A stretch of DNA of 48,529 nucleotides from Sphingomonadaceae bacterium (GTDB lineage: Bacteria; Pseudomonadota; Alphaproteobacteria; Sphingomonadales; Sphingomonadaceae). The translations under genes were made by a program, and so were the position numbers. The stretch spans positions 1-48,529 of the forward strand of contig PKED01000214.1 of the NCBI GenBank assembly GCA_002863155.1. Direction: 5' to 3'. The notes below the pieces were generated by a model. The model ran no database searches. It was not told the origin of the DNA and worked only from the letters and a program-made list of their open reading frames with translations. Positions 36,063 through 44,509 of the stretch are shown here, one piece after another. Numbering within the stretch: position 1 is the first letter of the stretch; each line of letters starts with the position of its first letter.

Positions 36063-36733
36063 CCAACCGGATTTTCGTCGCGCTCGACACGCCCTCGCTC
36101 GATCGCGCACGCACGATTGCCCAGAAGGTGCGCCACCATGTCGGCGGCCTGAAGCTGGGGCTCGAATTCTTTCTCGCCAATGGTCAGGCGGGCGTGCGCG
36201 AAATGGCCGAAATCGGCCTGCCGATCTTCCTCGATCTCAAGCTTCACGACATTCCCAACACCGTAGCCAAGGCTGTGCAGGCGCTTCACCCGATCGAGCC
36301 GGCCATCCTGACCGTCCATGCCTCGGGCGGTCGGGCGATGCTCGAAGACGCCAAGGCGGCGGCGTCGACCGGCACGAAGGTTGTCGCCGTGACCACGCTC
36401 ACCAGCCTCGATGGCGACGATCTGCGCTCGGTCGGCGTGCCCGGCGACCCCCGCGCGCAGGTGATGCGGCTCGCCGAACTCGCGATGGCGGCGGGCATCG
36501 ACGGCGTCGTCTGTTCGGGCAAGGAAGTCGAGGCGGTTCGCGCCGCCTGGCCCAAGGGCTTTCTGGTCGTGCCCGGCGTGCGGCCCAGCGATGCCGCGGT
36601 CGGCGATCAGAAACGCGTGGTGACGCCGCGTCAGGCTGCCGATGCCGGCGCATCGATCCTCGTCATCGGCCGCCCGATCACGCAAGCTGCCGATCCCGAC
36701 CAGGCCGCACGCGCCATCGAAGCGACGCTCTAG
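36059..36733 (+). CDS. pyrF: Orotidine 5'-phosphate decarboxylase
   Basis: PyrF decarboxylates OMP to UMP, the final step of pyrimidine nucleotide synthesis. The 224-residue protein has the active-site FLDLKLHDIPNTV with Asp59, Lys61 and Asp64, then VHASGG, VVPGVRP and SILVIGRPIT, the phosphate-binding end. Length is standard for the bacterial group. The ATG overlaps the LapA-type gene by four bases. It ends eleven bases from the convergent acetyltransferase stop, with no obvious terminator in between. Confidence 0.96.
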   Translation: MTNRIFVALDTPSLDRARTIAQKVRHHVGGLKLGLEFFLANGQAGVREMAEIGLPIFLDLKLHDIPNTVAKAVQALHPIEPAILTVHASGGRAMLEDAKAAASTGTKVVAVTTLTSLDGDDLRSVGVPGDPRAQVMRLAELAMAAGIDGVVCSGKEVEAVRAAWPKGFLVVPGVRPSDAAVGDQKRVVTPRQAADAGASILVIGRPITQAADPDQAARAIEATL

Positions 36734-36744
36734 CTGGTCGTCGC

Positions 36745-37352
36745 TCAGCCGTTCAGCATCGACCATAAGCGCGGGCCGTCGTCGCCGACCCGCCATTCGC
36801 CGGTCACGCGAAACCCCAGCGACTGGTAAATGCCGATATTCCGCTCGGTCGCGGTTTCGAGATAGAATGGCAGGCCGCTGCCGCCCATCCTGTCGATACC
36901 GGCCTGCACGGTCGCCCGCCCCAACCCGCGCCCCTGATGCGCGGGGTCGCAACCGGCGATATGCAGATACCAGAAGGGATGCGCCGGGAAGTGGGCGTCG
37001 ATCGCGTTCGCGAGCGCAAGTGCCCGCCCCGTGGCAAAGCCGAAGGTTGTCAGGATCGGCCAGGCGTAGCGCAAGAGTTCGCCGGGGGATGTGTCCGCCT
37101 GCCCTGGCCCGCGCCACAAGGTCGCCGCCGCCGCGCCATCCGTCGTCAGGCGCACGCCCTTCTCGTCGCTGTCGAACAGCATCGCGAAGAATTTGGGCAA
37201 TCGGCGGGCGCGAGCCCGGGCATCGGGCAGGATCCAGACCATCGCGGGATCGTCGGCAAAGGCACGCGCAAGCATCGCCGCAACCGCCCGGCGATCGGTG
37301 CGCGTGGCGAGGCGTACCCCCGGCACCCGATTACCGGATGCCGGCTGGTCGA

Positions 37353-37356
<4 letters not shown>
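36745..37356 (-). CDS. GNAT-family N-acetyltransferase
   Basis: A 203-residue GNAT protein. The acetyl-CoA motif A is [18 protein letters not shown], preceded by [10 protein letters not shown] and followed by [19 protein letters not shown], a layout common in uncharacterised GNAT proteins related to fungal and actinobacterial acetyltransferases. The acceptor is unknown. It starts four bases inside the end of clpX (its ATG overlaps the clpX stop), so it may be translated with clpX. Confidence 0.87.
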
Positions 37357-38618
<1,262 letters not shown>

Positions 38619-38725
38619 TTACAACCGTCCTTCGCGCTGAAACGAGCGCGCTCGTGGAGCGGGCCAGTGTAGCCCGCCCTGCTTCCATCCGACAATCACC
38701 AAAATCAAGGGAGGTGGCGACCGCT

Positions 38726-39388
38726 TCAGGCCGCTGCCGCCCCCGAATCCTCGGCCGGGACAGGCCGCTTGTCGAACACTTCGTCGATCAGACCGAACGC
38801 CTTGGCTTCGTCCGCAGACAGGAACTTGTCACGTTCCATTGCATTTTCAATCACATCGAGCGGCTGGCCGGTATATTTGGCATAAAGTTCATTCATCCGG
38901 TGCCGGATGCGCAGGATTTCCTTCGCCTGGATTTCGATATCGGTCGCCTGGCCCTGCGCACCGCCCGATGGCTGGTGAATCATGATCCGCGCATTAGTCA
39001 GCGCGACTCGCATCCCCGGCTCGCCGGCGGCCAGCAGGAAGCTGCCCATCGACGCTGCCTGGCCGATGCACACCGTGCCGACCTTGGGGCGGATATAGGC
39101 CATGGTATCATGGATCGCCATGCCGGCGGTCACGACGCCGCCCGGCGAATTGATGTACATGAAGATGTCCTTTTTCGGATTCTCCGATTCAAGGAACAGC
39201 AGCTGGGCGACGATGACCGAGGCCATGTGATCCTCGACCTGGCCGGTCACGAAGATGATCCGTTCGCGCAGCAGCCGCGAATAGATGTCGAAACTGCGCT
39301 CGCCGCGGTTCGATTGCTCGACCACCATCGGGATCAGCCCGCTGTTGATGGGAGCCGCAAAGTCGCCGGTTTCAAACGGATTGTGCAT
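38726..39388 (-). CDS. clpP: ClpP protease subunit
   Basis: ClpP is the tetradecameric serine protease chamber. The 220-residue protein has the catalytic triad Ser113 ([11 protein letters not shown]), His138 (MIHQPSGG) and Asp187 (MERDKFLS). [17 protein letters not shown] is the conserved handle region. ATG 39388 starts MHNPFETG with a short propeptide typical of alphaproteobacteria; upstream in-frame codons are not protein-like. The C-terminal AEDSGAAAA tail is short. clpX follows. Confidence 0.97.
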   Translation of the reverse strand: MHNPFETGDFAAPINSGLIPMVVEQSNRGERSFDIYSRLLRERIIFVTGQVEDHMASVIVAQLLFLESENPKKDIFMYINSPGGVVTAGMAIHDTMAYIRPKVGTVCIGQAASMGSFLLAAGEPGMRVALTNARIMIHQPSGGAQGQATDIEIQAKEILRIRHRMNELYAKYTGQPLDVIENAMERDKFLSADEAKAFGLIDEVFDKRPVPAEDSGAAAA

Positions 39389-39438
39389 GTGATGTTCCTC
39401 GCTCTGAAATCCGTACATCGCGCTTGCCCCGGCCGAGT

Positions 39439-40377
39439 TCAAGCCCCGCGCGGTGCGTTACCCGGCGCGGGCAAGGCAAGATAGGCGAGCCGCCGCACTT
39501 CCTGCCGTCCGCGCACCACCGTGTCGAGGATAAGTCCGGCGAAGAAACTGAGCGCGGCGAGGATCATCAGGCCGGTCACCAGCACCGCCGTCGGCAGGCG
39601 CGGCACGAGGCCGGTCGCCATGAACGTCGCCGCCAGATCGACCGACAGGATCAGCCCGACCCCCGCCAGCAGTCCGGCGATCAGGCCGAAGAACAAGAGC
39701 GGCCGCTCAATCCGGTACAGCCGGATGATCGTGCGCAGGATCCGCAGGCCGTCGGCATAGGTATTGAGCTTCGATGCCGACCCCTCGGGCCGGACGAAAT
39801 AGCGGGTTTCGACTTCGCCGACCGGCATCTTGAGTTCGAGCGCGTGAACGCTGATCTCGGTCTCGATCTCGAACCCCGCAGACAACACCGGGAAGCTCTT
39901 CACGAAACGCCGCGAAAAGACGCGATATCCCGAGAAGATGTCGGTGAAGCTCCGCCCGAACAAGCGCGCCAGGAACCCCGTCATCAGCCTGTTGCCGAGC
40001 ACATGCCCGCGCCGATAGGCGCCCGCGGCGTCATGCACTCGGGTGCCGACGACCATGTCGAGCTGCTCGTCGGCCAGGCGTGCCACCATCGCCGGCGCCG
40101 CGCCCGCGTCATAGGTGGCATCGCCATCGGCCATTACGTAAATGTCGGCATCGACGTCCGCGAACATCCGGCGCACGACATTGCCCTTGCCCTGCATCCG
40201 CTCGGTCCGCACGATCGCGCCGGCCGCGCGCGCGACGTCGACCGTCCGATCGCGCGAGTTGTTATCGTAAACATAGATGGCCGCATCAGGAAAAGCGGCG
40301 CGGAACCCCGCGACCGTCTGCGCGATCGCGGCTTCTTCGTTGTAGCAGGGCAGGATGACGGCGATGCGGAGTGTCAT
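39439..40377 (-). CDS. Glycosyltransferase family 2, dolichol-phosphate-mannose-synthase-like, membrane
   Basis: A 312-residue GT-A transferase. It opens [19 protein letters not shown], has the metal-binding DGDATYD and the acceptor region [14 protein letters not shown] with [10 protein letters not shown]. Two membrane helices lie in the C-terminal 90 residues. Such enzymes transfer a sugar to undecaprenyl or dolichyl phosphate at the inner membrane. ATG 40377 is chosen, directly before the first beta-strand; ATG 40389 is an alternative. It lies upstream of clpP on the same strand and diverges from the DUF4328 gene. Confidence 0.88.
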   Translation of the reverse strand: MTLRIAVILPCYNEEAAIAQTVAGFRAAFPDAAIYVYDNNSRDRTVDVARAAGAIVRTERMQGKGNVVRRMFADVDADIYVMADGDATYDAGAAPAMVARLADEQLDMVVGTRVHDAAGAYRRGHVLGNRLMTGFLARLFGRSFTDIFSGYRVFSRRFVKSFPVLSAGFEIETEISVHALELKMPVGEVETRYFVRPEGSASKLNTYADGLRILRTIIRLYRIERPLLFFGLIAGLLAGVGLILSVDLAATFMATGLVPRLPTAVLVTGLMILAALSFFAGLILDTVVRGRQEVRRLAYLALPAPGNAPRGA

Positions 40378-40479
40378 CCGCCACGCCATAGAGCCGAAAT
40401 GGTTCCGTTTCGATAAAATTGTCGTTTGACGCGCCGGGCGCCGATCGATCAACTGCCGGGGGAAGTCAGGGGCGAGTTC

Positions 40480-41070
40480 ATGCCGATACGCAATCTGAAA
40501 TGGCTGGCACTGCTGGTGTCGGCAATGGTGATCATCGATGCGCTTTGGACACCGGTCGTTCTGGGCATCGCTGCGCTCGCCCCGGATGCTTTCTCTATCT
40601 ATGTGACGCCGATTGCCAGCAGCGTCGATGCCGCCGCGATCATCTTCAAGCTGATGACGATCGCGGCCTTCGCCCTGTGGATCTATCTCGCCGGGGTCAA
40701 TCTCGTTCGGGCCGAGCTCGAAGGGCTCGAATACTCGCCGGCATCGCGCATCTGGTGGTTTCTGGTGCCGATTTTCAGCCTCTTCAAACCTTTTCTGGCA
40801 ATGCGCGAGATGTGGAACGCCAGTCAGTCGATTTCGCCCTATGATACCAACAGCACCACGGTTTCGATTTGGTGGGCGCTCTATCTCGGGGGCAATGTCG
40901 TGAGCCTCGTGATCAACGCGACGTCCGCCGGGACGCCCGACACCGTGGGGCTGTTAATCAACGCGGCGAGCGACATCGCGGTCGCCGCCGTCGCGATCTT
41001 CATGATCAATCGGATCACCGACGCTCAGCGCGACATGAGCGGCAACGACCTGGTCGACGTGTTCGCCTGA
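40480..41070 (+). CDS. DUF4328 membrane protein
   Basis: A 196-residue protein with about five hydrophobic helices. The segment LEYSPASRIWWFLVPIFSLF followed by KPFLAMREMW is the conserved core of the DUF4328 family, whose role is unknown. ATG 40480 follows GGGG and AGTCAGG upstream and starts MPIRNLKWLALLV, a plausible first helix. It is the only plus-strand gene between clpP and tig. A GC-rich hairpin follows its stop. Confidence 0.8.
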   Translation: MPIRNLKWLALLVSAMVIIDALWTPVVLGIAALAPDAFSIYVTPIASSVDAAAIIFKLMTIAAFALWIYLAGVNLVRAELEGLEYSPASRIWWFLVPIFSLFKPFLAMREMWNASQSISPYDTNSTTVSIWWALYLGGNVVSLVINATSAGTPDTVGLLINAASDIAVAAVAIFMINRITDAQRDMSGNDLVDVFA

Positions 41071-41072
41071 CC

Positions 41073-41106
41073 CCGTTTCGCCCCCGGTAGCGGCGGGGCG
41101 AAACGG
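41073..41106. terminator. Strong hairpin between convergent genes
   Basis: CCGTTTCGCCCC pairs perfectly with GGGGCGAAACGG around a ten-base loop. It lies between the stops of the DUF4328 gene and trigger factor. There is no T-run on either strand, so it may act as a weak terminator or an mRNA 3' end stabiliser for both. Confidence 0.5.
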
Positions 41107-41121
41107 ATTATCGGATTGACC

Positions 41122-42702
41122 TCAGGCCTTTTTCGCGGGCGCCTTCTTGGCAGCTGGCTTCTTCGCCGGCGCTTCCTTCGCGGGTTCTTCGCTCGCGCTT
41201 GCCGCCTTGGCCTTTTTCGGGGCCGCCTTTTTGGGCTTCGGTGCTTCCGCTGTCACCGGCTCCGCCGCTTGCTCGGCGGCAGGCTCGGCCTTCTTCTTGG
41301 TCGCGGCTTTTTTCTTCGGCTTGTGGTCATGATCATGGTCGTGATCGTGGACATGCGTGCCGGTCGCGAAGCCGTCTTCGCTCTCGATCGCCGCCTCGAG
41401 CTCCTCGCGCGTCACGTCGCGGTCGGTGATCTCGGCGCGTTCGAACAGCCAGTCGACGACCTTGTCCTCATAGAGGGGCGCGCGCAGCTGGGCCGCCGCC
41501 ATCGGCTCCTGCTGGACATATTGGATGAAGCGCTGGCGCTCCTCCGGGCTATATTGCTGCGCTGCCTGCGCGATCAGCCGGTTCATTTCCTGGCTCGTCA
41601 CCTCGACGCCGTTCGCCTGGCCGATTTCGGACAGGAGCAGCCCCAGCCGGACCCGGCGTTCGGCGATCTTGCGATAATCGTCGCGCTCGGATTCCATCTC
41701 GGCCAGCGCGGCCGCCGGATCGGCCTCGTGCGTCGCTTCATGTTCGAGCTGCTGCCAGATCTGGCTGAATTCCGCCTCTACCATCGACGGCGGCACCGGG
41801 AAATCGTGCCCGGCGGCGAGCTGATCGAGCAGCTTGCGCTTCATGTGCGTGCGGGTGAGGCCGTTATGCTCCTGTTCGATCTGCCCTTTCAGCAGCCCGC
41901 GAAGCTGTTCCAGGCTTTCGAGGCCGAGCGAGGTCGCGAGTTCTTCGTCGATCACGGCTTCCTTCGCCAGGCGAACGTCCTTGATCGTCAGATCGAAGGT
42001 CGCGGCTTTGCCGGCCAGCGTCTTTTCAGGGTAATCGTCCGGGAAGGTCACGGCGATCTGGCGCTCCTCGCCCTTCACCGCGCCGATCACCTGATCCTCG
42101 AAGCCGGGGATGAGGCGGCCCGAGCCGATCTCGACCGACATGTCGGTGCCGGTCCCGCCGTCAAAGGCGACGCCGTCGACCTTGCCGACAAAATCCATGA
42201 CGACCAGATCGCCGGTCGCTGCGGCGTGCCCCTCGGGCGCGTCGTCATAGCGCTTCTGCTGCTCGGCAAAGCGCTGGAGCTGCGCGTCGATGGCATCATC
42301 CGCCACCGGGACGGTCAGCCGCTCGAGCTTCAGCCCCTCGATCTGCGGCGTCGGTACGTCGGGCAGCACTTCGAGTTCGACCGTCAGCTCAGCGTCCTGA
42401 CCCAGTTCATAATCGGGTGCGAGTGCGACGGACGGCTGCATCGCGGGGCGCAGCCCGTGCTCGGCGATCAACGACTGGATGCCATCCTGGACCGAGCTGT
42501 TGAGCGCTTCCTGCATCATCGCCGGACCATGCATCTTGCGGACGAGATTGGCGGGCACCTTGCCGGGCCGGAAGCCGGGCATCCTGATCTGCGGCGCCAC
42601 GCGCTTCAGCTCGGCGTCGACCCGCGCCTCGATATCCTTGGCGGTGATCTTCAGGGTATAGGCGCGCTTCAGGCCTTCGTTCAACGTCTCGACAGTCTGC
42701 AT
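41122..42702 (-). CDS. tig: Trigger factor with extended basic tail
   Basis: Trigger factor is the ribosome-bound chaperone and peptidyl-prolyl isomerase. The 526-residue protein has the ribosome-binding loop in PGFRPGKVPANLV (about residue 42), a PPIase domain (about 150-245, with GDLVVMDFVGKVDG) and the C-terminal chaperone domain. It is longer than the usual about 430-450 residues because of a low-complexity tail: an alternating His-Asp run near residue 445 followed by Lys/Ala/Pro-rich repeats to the end. ATG 42702 is chosen because it begins the conserved MQTVETLNEGLKR; the upstream open frame runs into a tRNA gene. Confidence 0.95.
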   Translation of the reverse strand: MQTVETLNEGLKRAYTLKITAKDIEARVDAELKRVAPQIRMPGFRPGKVPANLVRKMHGPAMMQEALNSSVQDGIQSLIAEHGLRPAMQPSVALAPDYELGQDAELTVELEVLPDVPTPQIEGLKLERLTVPVADDAIDAQLQRFAEQQKRYDDAPEGHAAATGDLVVMDFVGKVDGVAFDGGTGTDMSVEIGSGRLIPGFEDQVIGAVKGEERQIAVTFPDDYPEKTLAGKAATFDLTIKDVRLAKEAVIDEELATSLGLESLEQLRGLLKGQIEQEHNGLTRTHMKRKLLDQLAAGHDFPVPPSMVEAEFSQIWQQLEHEATHEADPAAALAEMESERDDYRKIAERRVRLGLLLSEIGQANGVEVTSQEMNRLIAQAAQQYSPEERQRFIQYVQQEPMAAAQLRAPLYEDKVVDWLFERAEITDRDVTREELEAAIESEDGFATGTHVHDHDHDHDHKPKKKAATKKKAEPAAEQAAEPVTAEAPKPKKAAPKKAKAASASEEPAKEAPAKKPAAKKAPAKKA

Positions 42703-42801
42703 AATCTCTTCTTCAATCTCGTTAAGTTGGGAGACCCTTCGCTTGCGCTCGGGAGCCGCCAAGCCGCAGGCGTTTCCCGGACGCCCGCAAGTCTTGCCGA
42801 C

Positions 42802-42886
42802 TGGTGCGGGCGAAGGGACTCGAACCCCCACATCTTGCGATGGCAGGACCTAAACCTGCTGCGTCTACCAGTTCCGCCACGCCCGC
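42802..42886 (-). tRNA. tRNA-Leu (anticodon TAG)
   Basis: An 85-base class II tRNA read on the minus strand: acceptor GCGGGCG with CGCCCGC, anticodon loop TTTAGGT with TAG, a long variable arm, T-loop TTCGAGT, discriminator A and encoded CCA. It decodes CUA/CUN. It lies 99 bases upstream of trigger factor on the same strand. Confidence 0.96.
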
Positions 42887-42893
42887 CAGCAAT

Positions 42894-42907
42894 GAGCCGA
42901 TCGGCTC
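42894..42907. repeat. Perfect 14-base palindrome upstream of tRNA-Leu
   Basis: GAGCCGATCGGCTC is a perfect palindrome eight bases upstream of the mature tRNA 5' end, where transcription would be expected to start. It could be an operator or a short hairpin in the precursor leader. Confidence 0.45.
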
Positions 42908-42910
42908 GCC

Positions 42911-42938
42911 CGTATAACAGCGAAAGCGCGCGGGGCAA
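42911..42938 (-). promoter_or_regulatory. Candidate promoter of tRNA-Leu
   Basis: Read on the minus strand, TTGCCC and TATACG are separated by 16 bases, with the -10-like box about 25 bases before the mature tRNA. The match is fair and the location is right for a tRNA promoter. Confidence 0.45.
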
Positions 42939-43048
42939 GCCGAACCCACAGGGCCAGATCCTGCCGCACGTCAAAAGCCGATTGAGCTTGACGGCCAATT
43001 CGTTAGGCTGCTGTTGCGTAACAGATGCTGCTGCGTGCCGGGGGTGGG

Positions 43049-43717
43049 ATGACGACGAAGTTGGTGGCGATGCTGACCGCGCTCGCCGGTGGTGCAGCAG
43101 CGACGACCCAGGTTCAGGAAACATTGCGAGAGCAACCCCCGGCTCCAGCGGTGACGAGCCAGTGCGAGATCCATGTTTGGCCTGCCGACCGACTCCATTC
43201 GCTCACCGAAGGCGCAATCTGGAACAATACACTCGATTCGGCCATCACGCCGCATGGCGGCCGCGTGACGGAACGGGCGGTGCCGACAACCGCGCTCGAT
43301 CCCGAAACCCAGCGGGCCCAGTTGGCGAAGCTACCGATCGATCGATGGTTTCGCGTGCCTGGCGCGAAGGTTGAAATCCACACCGAGCAATCGCGCCGCC
43401 GCGCGACCGGGCGGGCCGCGGGTCGCCAGACTGCATCCACGGCGCCCTGCTATCGCGAAGTGACGATTGCGCGCAATTTCTTCAACCGTTCCGGCCTTGC
43501 ATCGCGGACGCTCCGCACGCTCGTCATCTATGATGAATATGGCGATCAGCCTGCCCCTGTTCGCAGCTTCGTCAGCTGGGCCAGCACCGATCTCGCCATT
43601 TTCCCCGCAAAGAAAGCCGAAGACGAGGCGGATGCAGCGGCAGAGATTCTCACTGCATTTGAAAGCAACATTTCGAAGTTCAGCCTTTATGCGACTGCAG
43701 CGCGACCGGCGAAATAG
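43049..43717 (+). CDS. Exported protein of unknown family, first of a tandem pair
   Basis: A 222-residue protein I do not recognise. The N-terminus (MTTKLVAMLTALAGGAAATT) looks like a signal peptide. The mature part has two cysteines, Cys39 in SQCEIHVWPADRLH and Cys134 in APCYREVTIARNFF, which could form a disulfide. The gene downstream encodes a protein with the same CE-x-HVWPA-x-R and CY-x-EV motifs at similar spacing, so they are paralogues. ATG 43049 is preferred over the ATG eight codons upstream because it starts the signal peptide. It begins 162 bases after tRNA-Leu on the opposite strand. Confidence 0.72.
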   Translation: MTTKLVAMLTALAGGAAATTQVQETLREQPPAPAVTSQCEIHVWPADRLHSLTEGAIWNNTLDSAITPHGGRVTERAVPTTALDPETQRAQLAKLPIDRWFRVPGAKVEIHTEQSRRRATGRAAGRQTASTAPCYREVTIARNFFNRSGLASRTLRTLVIYDEYGDQPAPVRSFVSWASTDLAIFPAKKAEDEADAAAEILTAFESNISKFSLYATAARPAK

Positions 43718-43763
43718 TCGGCCTGCGGACAATGATTTTCCACAAGCCCAACCGGAGATGATG

Positions 43764-44456
43764 ATGCGGCGAGTTATGAGGGGATTGACGACGGCACTGC
43801 TGCTCGGGGGAGCAGCAACCATGGCCATGGCGCAGGACGGAGGCCAACCCGCGCCTGCTCCGGCCATGGCAGACGCGGCGTCAAATGGCTGCGAAGTCCA
43901 TGTCTGGCCGGCCGAGCGATTCAGTGCGCGGACAACGGGCTGGCTGTCCGGCTTTGGTGTCGCCGGCGCGATCGCGGACAGCGCAGGGCATGCAACCGGG
44001 GATCAAGGTCGCAAGGCGGCCATTGCCGGCGCGCTCGACAGCGAAGGGCAAGCAAACGCGCTCGGCTCGCTCGATCTCAGTACGTTGCTCAAGATTCAGC
44101 CGGGCAAGATCGTTCTTCACAACGAGCCGCTCGACCGCAAGACCGTGAACAAGATTTCCACCAGGCGCGCGGAGTCGGCTTCAACCTGCTATTCGGAAGT
44201 CATCGTCGCCGACATTTTCTATCAAAAGGCGGCGATTTACGGCCGGTCGCTGAAAACGCTGTTCATCTTCCGCAATTTCGGGGCCGCGAAGGACAAGCCG
44301 ACAATCTACAAGGGCTGGGGCGGCAATGGCTTGAAGCTGTTCCCCCCGAAGGAAGGCGAAGACGTGCAAGCCGCCAATGAAGAGCTTGTCAGCGTCTTCA
44401 AGGCTGATTTCGAGGAATTTGCACGCGACGCGACCAGGTCACGCACCGCATCCTGA
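43764..44456 (+). CDS. Exported protein of unknown family, second of a tandem pair
   Basis: A 230-residue protein paralogous to the preceding gene. Residues 1-23 form a signal peptide ending AMA before Gln. The mature part has Cys43 in NGCEVHVWPAERFS and Cys142 in STCYSEVIVADIFY, then YGRSLKTLFIFRNFG and LKLFPPKEGED, matching the order of motifs in its neighbour. Three ATGs lie in tandem; 43764 is chosen because GGAG is six bases before it. The gap to the first gene is 46 bases, so they are probably co-transcribed. The function is unknown. Confidence 0.75.
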   Translation: MRRVMRGLTTALLLGGAATMAMAQDGGQPAPAPAMADAASNGCEVHVWPAERFSARTTGWLSGFGVAGAIADSAGHATGDQGRKAAIAGALDSEGQANALGSLDLSTLLKIQPGKIVLHNEPLDRKTVNKISTRRAESASTCYSEVIVADIFYQKAAIYGRSLKTLFIFRNFGAAKDKPTIYKGWGGNGLKLFPPKEGEDVQAANEELVSVFKADFEEFARDATRSRTAS

Positions 44457-44463
44457 CGTCGAC

Positions 44464-44491
44464 GGGGCGGGAGTCAGCCGACGCCCGCCCC
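44464..44491 (+). terminator. Possible hairpin terminator after the tandem pair
   Basis: GGGGCGGG pairs with CCCGCCCC around a 12-base loop shortly after the stop. There is no T-run, so termination is uncertain. It lies 18 bases before the convergent secA stop. Confidence 0.35.
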
Positions 44492-44509
44492 CACGCTTGT
44501 GCCCAGACC

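Noticed and set aside
42703..42831. N-terminal extension of trigger factor
   Set aside because: The extra 43 codons read through the 3' end of tRNA-Leu and are not trigger-factor-like; the conserved start is at 42702.
42802..44456. tRNA-Leu plus the unknown tandem pair as a genomic island
   Set aside because: No integrase, no direct repeat of the tRNA 3' end and no marked composition change were seen.
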